Assembly: GCA_947374865.1 (NCBI GenBank) | Contig: CANCDR010000007.1 | Location: 62,001 to 126,000, forward strand | Reading direction: 5' to 3' | Length of the DNA: 64,000 nucleotides | Source: Oxalobacteraceae bacterium | Lineage (GTDB): Bacteria > Pseudomonadota > Gammaproteobacteria > Burkholderiales > Burkholderiaceae_D | Shown here: piece after piece, positions 26,535 through 36,544 of the stretch | How positions within the stretch are numbered: position 1 is the first letter of the stretch | Layout: each line of letters starts with the position of its first letter | The notes under the pieces: generated by a model | The model's database searches: none | The model's input: only the letters and a program-made list of their open reading frames with translations | Told to the model about the DNA's origin: nothing | Position numbers and translations under genes: made by a program

Positions 26535-26960
26535 ATGGCAACAGCCAAAAAACCAGCGGCAAAACCGGCGGCAAAAAAAGCAGCCGCAAAACCAGCAGCA
26601 AAAAAGGTAGTAGCGAAAAAAGCAGCTCCAGCTAAAAAAGTCGTAGCGAAAAAAGCCGCTCCGGCCAAAAAAGTCGTAGCGAAAAAAGTCGCAGCCAAGA
26701 AGACCCCACGTACACCCAATGCCGCTTTCATGAAGCCGATGACCCCATCAGCAGTTCTGGCTGCAGTGATTGGTGCAGCACCACTTCCACGTACGGAAGT
26801 GACTAAAAAGATTTGGGAATACATCAAGAAGCATAAGCTGCAAGACGATGCTAACCGTCGCATGATCAATGGCGACGACAAGTTGAAAGCTGTCTTTGGC
26901 GGCAAGAAGCAGGTTTCAATGTTCGAGATGACCAAATTGGTTTCCGATCACCTGAAGTAA
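26535..26960 (+). CDS. SWIB/MDM2-domain protein with histone-like Lys/Ala N-terminal tail
   Basis: A 141-residue basic protein. The first 55 residues are AAK/KKV-type repeats ([20 protein letters not shown], then three [10 protein letters not shown]-like units). The remainder (about 60-141) is a SWIB domain, PNAAFMKPMTPSAVLAAVIG...RTEVTKKIWEYIKKHKLQDD...INGDDKLKAVFG, the fold of eukaryotic SWI/SNF and MDM2 proteins. In bacteria such proteins are best known from chlamydiae and several proteobacteria and are presumed to bind DNA or condense the nucleoid. A ribosome-binding site, GAAGGAGG, lies upstream. A bidirectional terminator follows. Confidence 0.92.
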   Translation: MATAKKPAAKPAAKKAAAKPAAKKVVAKKAAPAKKVVAKKAAPAKKVVAKKVAAKKTPRTPNAAFMKPMTPSAVLAAVIGAAPLPRTEVTKKIWEYIKKHKLQDDANRRMINGDDKLKAVFGGKKQVSMFEMTKLVSDHLK

Positions 26961-26975
26961 GAACCCTCAGTGCCA

Positions 26976-27010
26976 AACAAAAACGCCCGCATCTTGCGGG
27001 CGTTTTTGTT
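26976..27010. terminator. Bidirectional intrinsic terminator after the SWIB gene
   Basis: AACAAAAACGCCCGC and GCGGGCGTTTTTGTT form a 15-base stem around ATCTT, with a T-rich 3' side on both strands. It can end the SWIB transcript and the convergent lytic transglycosylase transcript. Confidence 0.93.
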
Positions 27011-27057
27011 TGTGCGTCAGCGTGCAATAAAATTCTGACGACAAAGGGTTTGCTAGT

Positions 27058-27666
27058 TCATTGCACACGATACTCCCAGCGCTTCACCGCCGCCATCACC
27101 GCGCGGGGATATTCCGGTTTGCCGCGGCTGCCGTTGTAGCGTCCTAAGGCTAAAAAAAGATCGCCCTGTTCCATGTCGATATACATGCGCAGAATCGAGC
27201 AGCCGTAACGCAGATTGGTCTGCATCTGCAGCAGTCTGGTGGCATCGCCGTCGCCGACTAGTCGGCTCCAGAAGGGCATGACCTGCATGAAGCCCTGCGC
27301 ACCGGCCACCGATACCGCATATTTACGAAATCCCGATTCGACCTGAATTAAACCCAGTAACAGCGCCGGATCGAGCCCTGCGCGTTTAGCTTCGTACCAG
27401 GCGGTGCCAAGAAATTCGATGCGGGTCTGGTGATCTGAAAGATGGGGATTTTTTTTCAGGCGGGCCGACATCTCACCCAGCCAGGCAAGATACTGCAGAC
27501 GGGCCGCGGTATTAGCGAAGGGCGGAGTCGGCGGACTGCGATCCGTCACCGCGCGCGCTAAGGCCGAACGCACCGGGTCGGCCAGCGCCTCTTCTTGCTG
27601 GGTGCCTGCCCAGGCACACTGCGCACCCAGCAGGATGCTCAGCAGCCAGGGCAGGACGATTTTCAT
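27058..27666 (-). CDS. Lytic transglycosylase (SLT domain)
   Basis: A 202-residue exported peptidoglycan lyase that cleaves glycan strands to 1,6-anhydroMurNAc ends. It has a signal peptide ([20 protein letters not shown]). The SLT domain holds the catalytic Glu110 in [15 protein letters not shown] and then [12 protein letters not shown] and YNGS. The domain is compact, with no LysM or other wall-binding module. Its ATG overlaps the proS stop by four bases, so it is translated downstream of proS. Confidence 0.93.
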   Translation of the reverse strand: MKIVLPWLLSILLGAQCAWAGTQQEEALADPVRSALARAVTDRSPPTPPFANTAARLQYLAWLGEMSARLKKNPHLSDHQTRIEFLGTAWYEAKRAGLDPALLLGLIQVESGFRKYAVSVAGAQGFMQVMPFWSRLVGDGDATRLLQMQTNLRYGCSILRMYIDMEQGDLFLALGRYNGSRGKPEYPRAVMAAVKRWEYRVQ

Positions 27667-29396
27667 ACGCCCAGTTGGGCTTTGAGAAAGTCGAGCATGG
27701 CGGCGATATCGATCTGGGTCGCTTCGCTGTCGCGCCGGCCCTGGTATTCGAATTTTCCCTCTTTGAGGCCACGCTCGCCCACCACCACCCGATGCGGCAC
27801 GCCGATCAGTTCCCAGTCGGCGAACATGGCGCCCGGCCGTTCGCCGCGATCGTCCAGCACGACGTCGATGCCGGCGTTTTGTAGCGCTGCATATAGTAGA
27901 TCAATCTGTTCCTTGACTGCAGCGCTACGGTCATAACCCATTGGGCATAACACCACCTCGAAGGGCGCGATCGCGGTCGGCCAGATGATGCCCTTGTCGT
28001 CGAAGTTCTGTTCGATGGCGGCGCCCAGAATACGCGTCACGCCGATCCCGTAGCAGCCCATTTGCATGAGCTGCGGTTTGCCGTTCTCGTCCAAAAAAGT
28101 CGCTTTCATGTCAGACGAATAGCGCGTCCCCAACTGAAACACATGACCGACCTCGATCCCACGCTGGATCGCCAGCACACCTTTGCCATCCGGCGAGGCA
28201 TCACCGGCGACGACATTGCGCAAATCAGCCACCATCGGCTCGGGCAAATCACGGCCCCAGTTAGCACCGGTGTAATGGAAATCCTTTTCATTGGCGCCAC
28301 AGACAAAATCATGCATCGCCGCCACGGTCCGATCGGCCACGATCTTGACCGACGCAGGCAAACCGATCGGCCCAAGATAGCCCGGCAAGGTGCCGAAGTG
28401 CGTGAGGATCTCCGCTTCTGTGGCGAAGCGGAAGTTGGCCAGGCCCGTCAGCTTAGCCGCCTTGACCTCATTGAGCTCATGATCGCCGCGCAGCAGCAAC
28501 AGCCAGATCTGCGTCGTCGTCTTGCCATCGGCTTCGGTGTCGGCAGCCAGTACGATCGATTTCACCGTGCGTTCGAGCGGCAGCTTGAGGAACTCTGCCA
28601 CCGCTTCACATTTGGACTTGTCTGGCGTAGCGGATTTATTCAATGGCTGGCTGGCGGCCATGCGCGCCGCAGCAGGTGCCACCGCTTCGGCGGCTTCCAT
28701 GTTGGCGGCGTAATCGGAATCCGGGCAATACACCAGCGCATCTTCTCCCGTATCGGCAATGACGTGAAATTCGTGTGAGCCCGAGCCGCCAATGGCACCG
28801 TTATCAGCCGCCACGGCGCGAAACTGTAATCCGAAACGATCAAAAATGCGTACATAGGCATCGAACATGATCTGGTACGACTGCTGCATACCGGCCACGT
28901 CGCGGTCAAAGGAATAGGCATCCTTCATGGTGAACTCGCGTCCGCGCATGAGGCCAAAGCGGGGCCGGCGTTCATCGCGGAACTTGGTTTGAATATGATA
29001 AAAATTAATCGGCAGTTGACGATACGACTTGATGTCGTTGCGTACCACGTCGGTGATGACTTCTTCGGAGGTCGGCTGGATGGCAAAATCGCGCCCGTGA
29101 CGATCCTTCACGCGCATCAGTTCAGGGCCCATCTTGTCCCATCGGCCAGTCTCTTGCCACAATTCCGCCGGCTGCACCAAAGGCATGAGCAGTTCGATGG
29201 CACCGGCGCGGTTCATTTCCTGGCGTACGATGGCTTCGACCTTACGGATCACCCGCAATCCCATGGGCATATAGGTATAGATGCCCGAACCAAGCCGCTT
29301 GATCATGCCGGCTCGCTGCATAAGCTTGTGACTGACGACTTCGGCATCTGCCGGAGCTTCCTTGAGGGTAGAAATAAAAAAACGTGAGGCGCGCAT
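27663..29396 (-). CDS. proS: Prolyl-tRNA synthetase
   Basis: A 577-residue class II aminoacyl-tRNA synthetase of the long bacterial type. Motif 1 and 2 regions ([48 protein letters not shown]) are intact. An editing (INS) domain lies between about residues 225 and 400 (for example [20 protein letters not shown]), and motif 3 and the anticodon-binding domain follow ([20 protein letters not shown]). It is probably transcribed with the lytic transglycosylase gene. Confidence 0.97.
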   Translation of the reverse strand: MRASRFFISTLKEAPADAEVVSHKLMQRAGMIKRLGSGIYTYMPMGLRVIRKVEAIVRQEMNRAGAIELLMPLVQPAELWQETGRWDKMGPELMRVKDRHGRDFAIQPTSEEVITDVVRNDIKSYRQLPINFYHIQTKFRDERRPRFGLMRGREFTMKDAYSFDRDVAGMQQSYQIMFDAYVRIFDRFGLQFRAVAADNGAIGGSGSHEFHVIADTGEDALVYCPDSDYAANMEAAEAVAPAAARMAASQPLNKSATPDKSKCEAVAEFLKLPLERTVKSIVLAADTEADGKTTTQIWLLLLRGDHELNEVKAAKLTGLANFRFATEAEILTHFGTLPGYLGPIGLPASVKIVADRTVAAMHDFVCGANEKDFHYTGANWGRDLPEPMVADLRNVVAGDASPDGKGVLAIQRGIEVGHVFQLGTRYSSDMKATFLDENGKPQLMQMGCYGIGVTRILGAAIEQNFDDKGIIWPTAIAPFEVVLCPMGYDRSAAVKEQIDLLYAALQNAGIDVVLDDRGERPGAMFADWELIGVPHRVVVGERGLKEGKFEYQGRRDSEATQIDIAAMLDFLKAQLGV

Positions 29397-29426
29397 GACG
29401 ATGAATTCTTTTTAAAAAGAGAGGGT

Positions 29427-29432
29427 TATAAT
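29427..29432 (+). promoter_or_regulatory. Candidate -10 element upstream of rppH
   Basis: TATAAT in AGGGTTATAATCAAC, between the divergent proS and rppH genes. No good -35 was seen at the usual distance. The transcript would have a leader of about 165 bases with a 25-codon open frame. Confidence 0.35.
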
Positions 29433-29461
29433 CAACTCAATTTTAAAGGATTAGTTGACCG

Positions 29462-29539
29462 ATGCCTTCACTTCTTCACACTTTTGATGCCCTCCTGTGC
29501 CCGCCGTGCAAAAAAAACGGTGTTCAGGCAGGATCTTGA
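29462..29539 (+). CDS. Possible 25-codon leader peptide upstream of rppH
   Basis: ATG to TGA, encoding MPSLLHTFDALLCPPCKKNG followed by VQAGS. AAAGGA lies 11 bases before the ATG and a TATAAT is 30 bases upstream. A CPPC pair and two Lys codons in a row are notable. Spacing to the ribosome-binding site is longer than usual and the frame is short, so this may be chance. Confidence 0.25.
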   Translation: MPSLLHTFDALLCPPCKKNGVQAGS

Positions 29540-29602
29540 TCGTGATGCAGGCTTAAAAAGAGGAAGTGGACGTAGCGCCAGCAGAAAGTTTTGAGGGACA
29601 CC

Positions 29603-30178
29603 ATGCTCGATCGTGAAGGCTTTCGGCCCAACGTCGGCATTATCCTCATCAACGCTCAGAATGAAGTGTGGTGGGGCAAGCGCGTACGTGAACATTCATG
29701 GCAGTTCCCACAAGGGGGGATTAAATTCGGCGAGACCCCGGAACAGGCCATGTTCCGCGAACTCGAAGAAGAAGTCGGCCTGCGCGAGGAGCATGTCAAA
29801 ATCGTCGGCCGCACGCGCGACTGGCTACGCTATGAAGTGCCAGACCGTTTCATCAAGCGCGAGATTCGCGGGCATTATCGCGGGCAGAAACAAATCTGGT
29901 TCCTGCTGCGTATGGTTGGCCGCGACTGCGACGTCAATTTACGCCTCACCGAGCATCCTGAATTTGATGCCTGGCGCTGGCACGATTACTGGGTACCGCT
30001 GGACGTTGTGATTGAATTCAAGCGTGACGTGTATCAGCGCGCCTTGCAGGAATTATCGCGCTTTTTGAGTCGGCCCAACCAGCCACAGCGCGCGACTGCC
30101 CGTTATCTGCGTCTACCACATGCCCAACGCAATATCGATGACACCCATCCCGTCGAGTCCGACCCTGATCCTCAGTGA
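29603..30178 (+). CDS. rppH: RNA pyrophosphohydrolase
   Basis: A 191-residue Nudix hydrolase that removes pyrophosphate from mRNA 5' ends and starts 5'-dependent decay. It begins [17 protein letters not shown], typical of RppH. The Nudix box (residues 38-60) starts [20 protein letters not shown] and ends VGL, with the catalytic acidic residues in place. The start is the ATG at 29603 with GAGGGA upstream, rather than a TTG at 29591. The C-terminal tail ([13 protein letters not shown]) is variable in the family. Confidence 0.95.
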   Translation: MLDREGFRPNVGIILINAQNEVWWGKRVREHSWQFPQGGIKFGETPEQAMFRELEEEVGLREEHVKIVGRTRDWLRYEVPDRFIKREIRGHYRGQKQIWFLLRMVGRDCDVNLRLTEHPEFDAWRWHDYWVPLDVVIEFKRDVYQRALQELSRFLSRPNQPQRATARYLRLPHAQRNIDDTHPVESDPDPQ

Positions 30179-30186
30179 GATTAATT

Positions 30187-30726
30187 ATGGCATTTGCCTC
30201 CCGTAGCACCGCGTATCGATATAGTTTCGGACTGCTGTTAGCCTGCTTGAGCCTGTCCGTGCTGGCCCAGACAGAGGAAGATCTCGTCGAAGCAGGCAAA
30301 GGCTGGCAGGAAATCGCATTCAAACTTCCTGACGCGCCAAAAGAAGCAAATCTACTGCCCTTTAGTGCCGGTCCGACAGCCACCCAGCGTTTTTTTGTCG
30401 ACAGTGCTTCGCTCAGCACCGACAAAGATGGCGTGGTTCGTTATACGCTGGTCAGCATCAGCAATGGCGGTGCAAAAAACATCAGCTATGAAGGTCTGCG
30501 CTGCGAAGGCAGAGAAAAGCGTCTGTATGCGTTCGGCCGGCCAGACGGCAGCTGGTCACGTGCACGCAGCAGTAGCTGGGAAAAAATTAATCCTAAAGCG
30601 CTCAATACCCAGCACGCGACTTTAGCCAGTGACTATTTTTGCATGAATAGCACGGTCTCCGGAACGGCGGCGCAGATTGTCAAACGACTGCGGAATAATG
30701 AATTACTGAATGCCGTAAAAGACTGA
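30187..30726 (+). CDS. CNP1-like family exported protein
   Basis: A 179-residue protein with an N-terminal signal sequence (about 27 residues, YSFGLLLACLSLSVLA) and a mixed alpha/beta mature domain. It matches the CNP1-like family (cryptic neisserial protein 1), whose members are predicted periplasmic proteins of unknown function. Recognisable stretches are FFVDSASLSTDKDGVVRYTLV and YEGLRCEGREKRLYAFGRPDGSW. It begins eight bases after the rppH stop, so it is probably cotranscribed with rppH. Confidence 0.82.
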   Translation: MAFASRSTAYRYSFGLLLACLSLSVLAQTEEDLVEAGKGWQEIAFKLPDAPKEANLLPFSAGPTATQRFFVDSASLSTDKDGVVRYTLVSISNGGAKNISYEGLRCEGREKRLYAFGRPDGSWSRARSSSWEKINPKALNTQHATLASDYFCMNSTVSGTAAQIVKRLRNNELLNAVKD

Positions 30727-30762
30727 TCAGTGCAGAGCACGCCGAGCGACGTGCCCATAACG

Positions 30763-31881
30763 CTACAGCAGCACCAGATTATCCCGATGAATGAGTTCCG
30801 GCTGCTCGACAAAACCCAGAATAGCCAGGATCTCGCTCGAAGGACGTCGGGCAATCCGCCGCGCATCCGAACTGGCATAGTTACTCATGCCACGGGCAAT
30901 CGCCCGGCCCTGCGCATCCAAGCAGGTAATGACATCACCGCGACCGAACTCGCCCACGACTTCCACGACGCCGATCGGCAATAGCGATTTACCCTCATCA
31001 CGTAATTTTTGTACCGCACCGTCATCGAGTCGAACCTGCCCGGCCGTTTGCAAATGATCAGCCATCCATTGCTTACGCGCGGTGAGCTGCGCTGTCTGGG
31101 CACACAGGCAAGTGCCGATGGCCTCACCCTGCATCAGACGCAATAGCACATCCGGTTCACGACCCCAGGCGATCACTGTGTGCGCGCCAGAAGTCGCGGC
31201 CCGCTTGGCAGCCAATATTTTGGTCAGCATGCCACCCCGACCGATACTCGAGCCAGCGCCACCGGCCATCGCTTCGAACGCCGGGTCCCCAGCCTGGCCG
31301 GTGTGAATAAAACGCGCCTGCGGATCCTGACGCGGATCGGCGCTATATAAACCCTGCTGATCGGTGAGGATAATGAGTACGTCGGCTTCAATCAGATTGG
31401 CCACCAGTGCACCAAGCGTATCGTTATCGCCGAATTTGATTTCATCGGTAACGACGGTATCGTTTTCATTGATGATCGGGACCACACCCAAATCAAGCAG
31501 CGTAAATAATGTGGAGCGGGCATTGAGATAGCGCTCACGATCGGCCAGATCGGCATGCGTGAGCAAGACTTGCGCAGTGTGTAAATCATGCTGGCGAAAA
31601 CTGGTTTCGTAAATCTGCACCAGACCCATTTGTCCCACAGCCGCACAGGCCTGCAGCTCATGAATGCCGCTCGGACGCTTATCAAATCCCAGACGCTGCA
31701 TGCCCTCGGCGATCGCGCCCGAACTGACCAGCACGACCTGCTTGCCGAGCGCGCGCAATCGGGCAATTTGTGCCGCCCATTTGGCAATCGCGACGTGGTC
31801 CAGACCCTGGCCGTCATTCGTGACCAGGGAAGAACCGACTTTGATGATGATGCGTTGTGCGTTTTGTATGACTGCGCTCAT
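30763..31881 (-). CDS. proB: Glutamate 5-kinase
   Basis: A 372-residue enzyme that phosphorylates glutamate in the first step of proline synthesis. The amino acid kinase domain begins [14 protein letters not shown] and has [11 protein letters not shown] and [19 protein letters not shown]-terminal PUA domain (about 280-365, [21 protein letters not shown]) is present as in E. coli ProB. I start at the ATG at 31881 ([10 protein letters not shown]). It is 23 bases downstream of obgE and likely in its operon. The convergent CNP1-like gene ends 36 bases away. Confidence 0.96.
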   Translation of the reverse strand: MSAVIQNAQRIIIKVGSSLVTNDGQGLDHVAIAKWAAQIARLRALGKQVVLVSSGAIAEGMQRLGFDKRPSGIHELQACAAVGQMGLVQIYETSFRQHDLHTAQVLLTHADLADRERYLNARSTLFTLLDLGVVPIINENDTVVTDEIKFGDNDTLGALVANLIEADVLIILTDQQGLYSADPRQDPQARFIHTGQAGDPAFEAMAGGAGSSIGRGGMLTKILAAKRAATSGAHTVIAWGREPDVLLRLMQGEAIGTCLCAQTAQLTARKQWMADHLQTAGQVRLDDGAVQKLRDEGKSLLPIGVVEVVGEFGRGDVITCLDAQGRAIARGMSNYASSDARRIARRPSSEILAILGFVEQPELIHRDNLVLL

Positions 31882-31904
31882 GGTCTCACTCGACTGCAAA
31901 AAAA

Positions 31905-33073
<1,169 letters not shown>

Positions 33074-33137
33074 AAAGCGGGATTTGCATCCCGATTAAAG
33101 CAAGGCTTTCGCCTTTTTTTGCCTCGTTGAGGAGGAC

Positions 33138-33395
33138 TTAGGCAGGTACAACGATCACGGTGTGACGCTGCAAAGCGCCCTTGGTCGTGAAAGCGACTTT
33201 ACCGTCGACTAATGCGAACAGGGTGTGATCCTTGCCCATGCCGACGTTTTCACCTGGATGCATCTTGGTGCCGCGTTGGCGAACAATGATGCCGCCTGCG
33301 TTGATGGCCTGACCACCATAGACCTTGACGCCGAGTCGCTTTGACTCTGAGTCACGGCCGTTGCGCGTGGTGCCGCCGCCTTTTTTATGTGCCAT
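33138..33395 (-). CDS. rpmA: 50S ribosomal protein L27
   Basis: An 85-residue ribosomal protein near the peptidyl-transferase centre. The N-terminus [20 protein letters not shown] is the conserved flexible tail reaching the A and P sites, and the remainder ([20 protein letters not shown]) is standard. It follows rplU after 38 bases and the pair form a single operon. Confidence 0.98.
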   Translation of the reverse strand: MAHKKGGGTTRNGRDSESKRLGVKVYGGQAINAGGIIVRQRGTKMHPGENVGMGKDHTLFALVDGKVAFTTKGALQRHTVIVVPA

Positions 33396-33433
33396 TTGCT
33401 GCTCCTTAGTATCTGATTAACTCAAAAAACGAC

Positions 33434-33745
33434 TTAGCCGTTGATCGAGATGATTTCCAATTCGGTAAAATTTTGGCGGTGGCCCATGCGTTTTTGGTAA
33501 TGCTTACGACGACGCATTTTGAAAATTTTGACCTTATCGTGGCGACCATGCGCCAATACCTTAGCCAGCACCGTGGCACCCTCAACCAATGGCGATCCAA
33601 ATTGAATGGTTTCACCTTCGCCCATAGCGAGCACTTGATCCAGGGTGACTTCGGCGCCAATGTCTGCAGGTATCTGTTCTATTTTAAGTTTTTCACCTGT
33701 GACAACTTTATATTGTTTGCCACCGGTTTTTATGACCGCGTACAT
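33434..33745 (-). CDS. rplU: 50S ribosomal protein L21
   Basis: A 103-residue ribosomal protein starting [20 protein letters not shown], with the conserved [20 protein letters not shown] motif near the C-terminus. An open frame extends further upstream but has no support; GAGG before the ATG at 33745 fixes the start. A near-consensus sigma-70 promoter lies 83 bases upstream. Confidence 0.98.
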   Translation of the reverse strand: MYAVIKTGGKQYKVVTGEKLKIEQIPADIGAEVTLDQVLAMGEGETIQFGSPLVEGATVLAKVLAHGRHDKVKIFKMRRRKHYQKRMGHRQNFTELEIISING

Positions 33746-33827
33746 GTGCAACCTCATCGAATAATTAGAAATTTTTTCACCGTACCATGCCACAAAGATG
33801 CCGTGCCCATAGTCAGGGGAACCGCAG

Positions 33828-33856
33828 ATTATACATAACAATGGCCCACCGGTCAA
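33828..33856 (-). promoter_or_regulatory. Sigma-70 promoter of rplU-rpmA
   Basis: On the minus strand TTGACC (33851-33856) and TATAAT (33828-33833) are 17 bases apart, matching the housekeeping promoter in five of six and six of six positions. The transcript would begin about 75 bases before the rplU ATG. Confidence 0.85.
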
Positions 33857-34009
33857 AACTGCCTTGCCTTATTCCTCATGTTGCACGCTTTTGCACTATT
33901 TTGCCCACCATGGACCCGCGCTGATCTCTCCTCCCCGGCGCATACCCTCAATTGCGTGGCACTCTCGTCGTATAATCCTTGTTTTCGACGAACTTTATCA
34001 GGCCTTATT

Positions 34010-34999
34010 TTGTCAGCATCCCCTCTTGCCCCCACCCAGGCCAGTCTGACTGAACCGATTTCAGCCGACATGGACGCCGTGAATGCCGTCATACGCCAGC
34101 AGCTGTATTCCGACGTACCGCTGGTGAATCAGATCGCCGACTATATTATCAGCGCTGGTGGCAAACGGATTCGGCCGGTGCTGGTCCTGCTCATGGCCAA
34201 TGCCTACGCCTACCGCGGGACACATCATCATCAGCTGGCTGCAGTGGTCGAATTTATTCATACCGCGACTTTGCTGCATGACGACGTGGTGGACGAATCT
34301 GCACTGCGGCGCGGGCGTGAAACCGCCAACACCATGTTCGGCAACGCAGCCCCGGTGCTGGTCGGCGATTTTGTGTATTCGCGCGCCTTTCAGATGATGG
34401 TGGGCGTGGGCAGTATGCGAGTCATGCAAATTCTCGCCGAAGCGACCAATGTGATCGCTGAAGGCGAGGTTATGCAGCTGCTAAATATGCGTGATCCGGA
34501 TGTGACGCATGCGCGCTATTTACAAGTCATTCGCTCCAAGACCGCCAAGCTGTTTGAAGCAGCCGCCCAACTCGGGGCACTGCTTGCCGGCGCGAGCGAA
34601 GTTCAAATCGAAGCCGCCGCAGAATATGGCCGCTCACTGGGAACGGCTTTTCAGCTGGTCGATGACGCGCTCGATTATTCTGGCGTGGCGGCTGACATTG
34701 GCAAGAACGTTGGTGACGATCTGCGCGAAGGCAAACCCACGCTGCCGCTGATTTACCTGATGGAGCATGGCACACCCGAGCAACGTCAGCTGGTACGCAG
34801 CTGCATTCAGCATGGCGACACCAGCCATTTTGATGAAATCCTCCAGGCCATCATCAGTTCCGGCGCGCTCGAATACACCTTGCAGGAGGCGCACAACGCT
34901 GCGCTGCGCGCGCGTCAGTCCCTGCACGTGCTGCCTGAGAGTCCCTTTAAAAACGCCTTGCATGACCTCAGTGTGTTCGCCGTTGATCGCAATTATTAA
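34010..34999 (+). CDS. ispB: Polyprenyl (octaprenyl) diphosphate synthase
   Basis: A 329-residue trans-prenyltransferase that makes the side chain of ubiquinone. Both Asp-rich motifs are present: LLHDDVVDES (89-97) and VDDALDYSG; the GGKRIRPVLVLLMA helix lies before the first. The frame is open to 33878, but family members begin with a short variable stretch then LTEPISADMDAVN, so I choose the TTG at 34010 (MSASPLAPTQ), which has AGG about eight bases upstream. A TATAAT lies at 33971-33976. The chain length is not determined by the motifs visible here. Confidence 0.92.
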   Translation: MSASPLAPTQASLTEPISADMDAVNAVIRQQLYSDVPLVNQIADYIISAGGKRIRPVLVLLMANAYAYRGTHHHQLAAVVEFIHTATLLHDDVVDESALRRGRETANTMFGNAAPVLVGDFVYSRAFQMMVGVGSMRVMQILAEATNVIAEGEVMQLLNMRDPDVTHARYLQVIRSKTAKLFEAAAQLGALLAGASEVQIEAAAEYGRSLGTAFQLVDDALDYSGVAADIGKNVGDDLREGKPTLPLIYLMEHGTPEQRQLVRSCIQHGDTSHFDEILQAIISSGALEYTLQEAHNAALRARQSLHVLPESPFKNALHDLSVFAVDRNY

Positions 35000-35188
35000 C
35001 CAACGTCAACTTAGTTGTTACTAAAATGGCACTTATTTGTGCTTCTTATCTTCTTCTGCCGGAATTTTTGGTTCACAATACTTAATTATTGTATCGATTT
35101 TTCCGTTTTCATCACGCGCAGAGAACAATGCCGCCGGATTATTTCTCTTCTTATCACTTTTTTTTACCAATTGAGATTAAAATTCCTC

Positions 35189-35548
35189 ATGACCAAACCT
35201 ACCCAAAACGCGCAAATCTATCTTAAATTCCTTAATCTGGTGACGGCAATTCGGGAGATCCCCGCCTTTCCGCAACTAGATTCCGTAGAAGAAAGATTAT
35301 TAAACCTGTTTGCCAGGACCTGGGAAACAAATCAAAAAATCAGCGTGCTGGAAGCCATGGCGATCATGCCGGATATTTCCCCCACCACTGCCCACCGGCG
35401 TCTGAAAACCCTTCGTCAAAAAGGCTTGATTGCCCTTAACGGCGATGAAGTTGATAACCGCATCAAATATGTGGTGCCGACTGATCTCACTACCCAATAT
35501 TTCAACCAATTGGGTGAATACTTTCAGCGGGCGCAAACCGGTAACTAA
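35189..35548 (+). CDS. Small winged-helix (MarR-like) DNA-binding protein, function unknown
   Basis: A 119-residue cytoplasmic protein. The central part reads as a winged helix-turn-helix: an N-terminal helix (EERLLNLFARTWE), a helix-turn-helix (SVLEAMAIMPDISPTTAHRRLKTLRQKGLI) and a wing (LNGDEVDNRIKYVVPT). No ligand domain is visible. I place the start at MTKPTQNAQ because the upstream frame is hydrophobic and AT-rich. It is followed 126 bases later by a membrane protein on the same strand. The target genes are unknown. Confidence 0.78.
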   Translation: MTKPTQNAQIYLKFLNLVTAIREIPAFPQLDSVEERLLNLFARTWETNQKISVLEAMAIMPDISPTTAHRRLKTLRQKGLIALNGDEVDNRIKYVVPTDLTTQYFNQLGEYFQRAQTGN

Positions 35549-35674
35549 AGTGTCTTTCCATCGCATTGCATTCGCTCGTTCTCCTTTGTAATTTTTAATT
35601 AATTAGCAGTCATTACTAAGGGTCTTGGACAGACCCCAAGGTTCATCAACGAACAATAATAAGGCAGCACCCAG

Positions 35675-36220
35675 ATGAACCCTTTGTTAAAAAATACGAT
35701 GATTGTCGTTGGCACTGCCTCAGCTTTTTTGGCTTTGTACAACCTCAATTCATATCTTTTCTCCAACTTTGAGTTTTCACACCGGGCAAACTGGATTTTC
35801 CTCCCCAGCGGTCTACGCTTACTCTTAGTCTTGCTGTTTGTTGAATATGGCGCCATCGGTATCGCATTGGGTACCTTCATGGTCGACTTTACGTCCCCTG
35901 TCAGGCAGGATGAAGTAACGCTCTGGGTATCGGCTGTCATCCACGGTGCGTCTCCCCTGCTTTCGCGCTGGATCTGCATCAAGACGTTTGATCTGGATGT
36001 GCATATGCGCAATCTATCCGCCACTACCCTACTCAAGATGACACTCATCTTTGCTACCGTGAGTCCGATCCTGCATCAGAGTTGGTATAACTTTCGCGGC
36101 TACTCGGTGGCGTTTGTCAGCGGCACGTTGGTGATGGCTATCGGCGACGTTCTCGGGGTGCTGATCGTGCTGTATTGCGCCATGCTTTGCATCAAACTGT
36201 TTGATCTGATCAAACAGTAA
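35675..36220 (+). CDS. MASE1-like integral membrane protein, function unknown
   Basis: A 181-residue protein with about five membrane segments. The segment RANWIFLPSGLRLLLVLLFVEYGAIGIALG resembles the start of MASE1 sensor domains, which normally precede GGDEF or kinase domains; here no output domain follows. It may be a stand-alone sensor, and the winged-helix gene just upstream is a possible partner. AAGGCAGC precedes the ATG at a suitable distance. The last codons lie in a 23-base perfect palindrome. Confidence 0.7.
   Translation: MNPLLKNTMIVVGTASAFLALYNLNSYLFSNFEFSHRANWIFLPSGLRLLLVLLFVEYGAIGIALGTFMVDFTSPVRQDEVTLWVSAVIHGASPLLSRWICIKTFDLDVHMRNLSATTLLKMTLIFATVSPILHQSWYNFRGYSVAFVSGTLVMAIGDVLGVLIVLYCAMLCIKLFDLIKQ
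36196..36218. repeat. 23-base perfect palindrome at the 3' end of the MASE1-like gene
   Basis: ACTGTTTGATC and GATCAAACAGT flank a single T, overlapping the last codons of the gene at 35675-36220. It could be a terminator stem lacking a T-tract or a protein-binding site. The next palindrome, TTGTCA CTTAA TGACAA, lies at 36241-36257. Confidence 0.8.
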
Positions 36221-36544
36221 TCATCTCCTATCCGGTGAATTTGTCACTTAATGACAACACAGTGCGGCCAAGCACGCGGGTTTTTTTCATTTACTGGTCA
36301 GCGAGGTAACAAAATGTTGCCAAGCACAGCCATTATTGCTAACGTGCAATGTGGTTTTTTCAGTCCACCACCCTTTTAGCCTGTCGCTGCTTTCTCAGCC
36401 TGGACAGGGCTCTTACAAGTTCCCCGATGCATTGCGTGTTCTCGACTGATCAAGTTGTCAATGCCCAGGCTATCGAAGCTTGAAAATAAAAAAGTCGTCA
36501 ATTTTTACCGCCGTTTAATCAGAATGAAAATGGGAGTTCCAAAA
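36221..36544. other. 324-base leader region of the TonB-dependent receptor
   Basis: No gene. It has an 11-base-arm palindrome entering from the preceding gene, a TTGTCA/TGACAA inverted repeat (36241-36257) and T-runs at about 36282-36288 and 36355-36360. I see no Fur box or cobalamin-riboswitch core that I can defend. Confidence 0.5.

Noticed and set aside
36241-36500. Riboswitch (cobalamin-type) or Fur box upstream of the TonB-dependent receptor
   Set aside because: No conserved core or consensus could be matched by eye; a covariance-model scan would decide.
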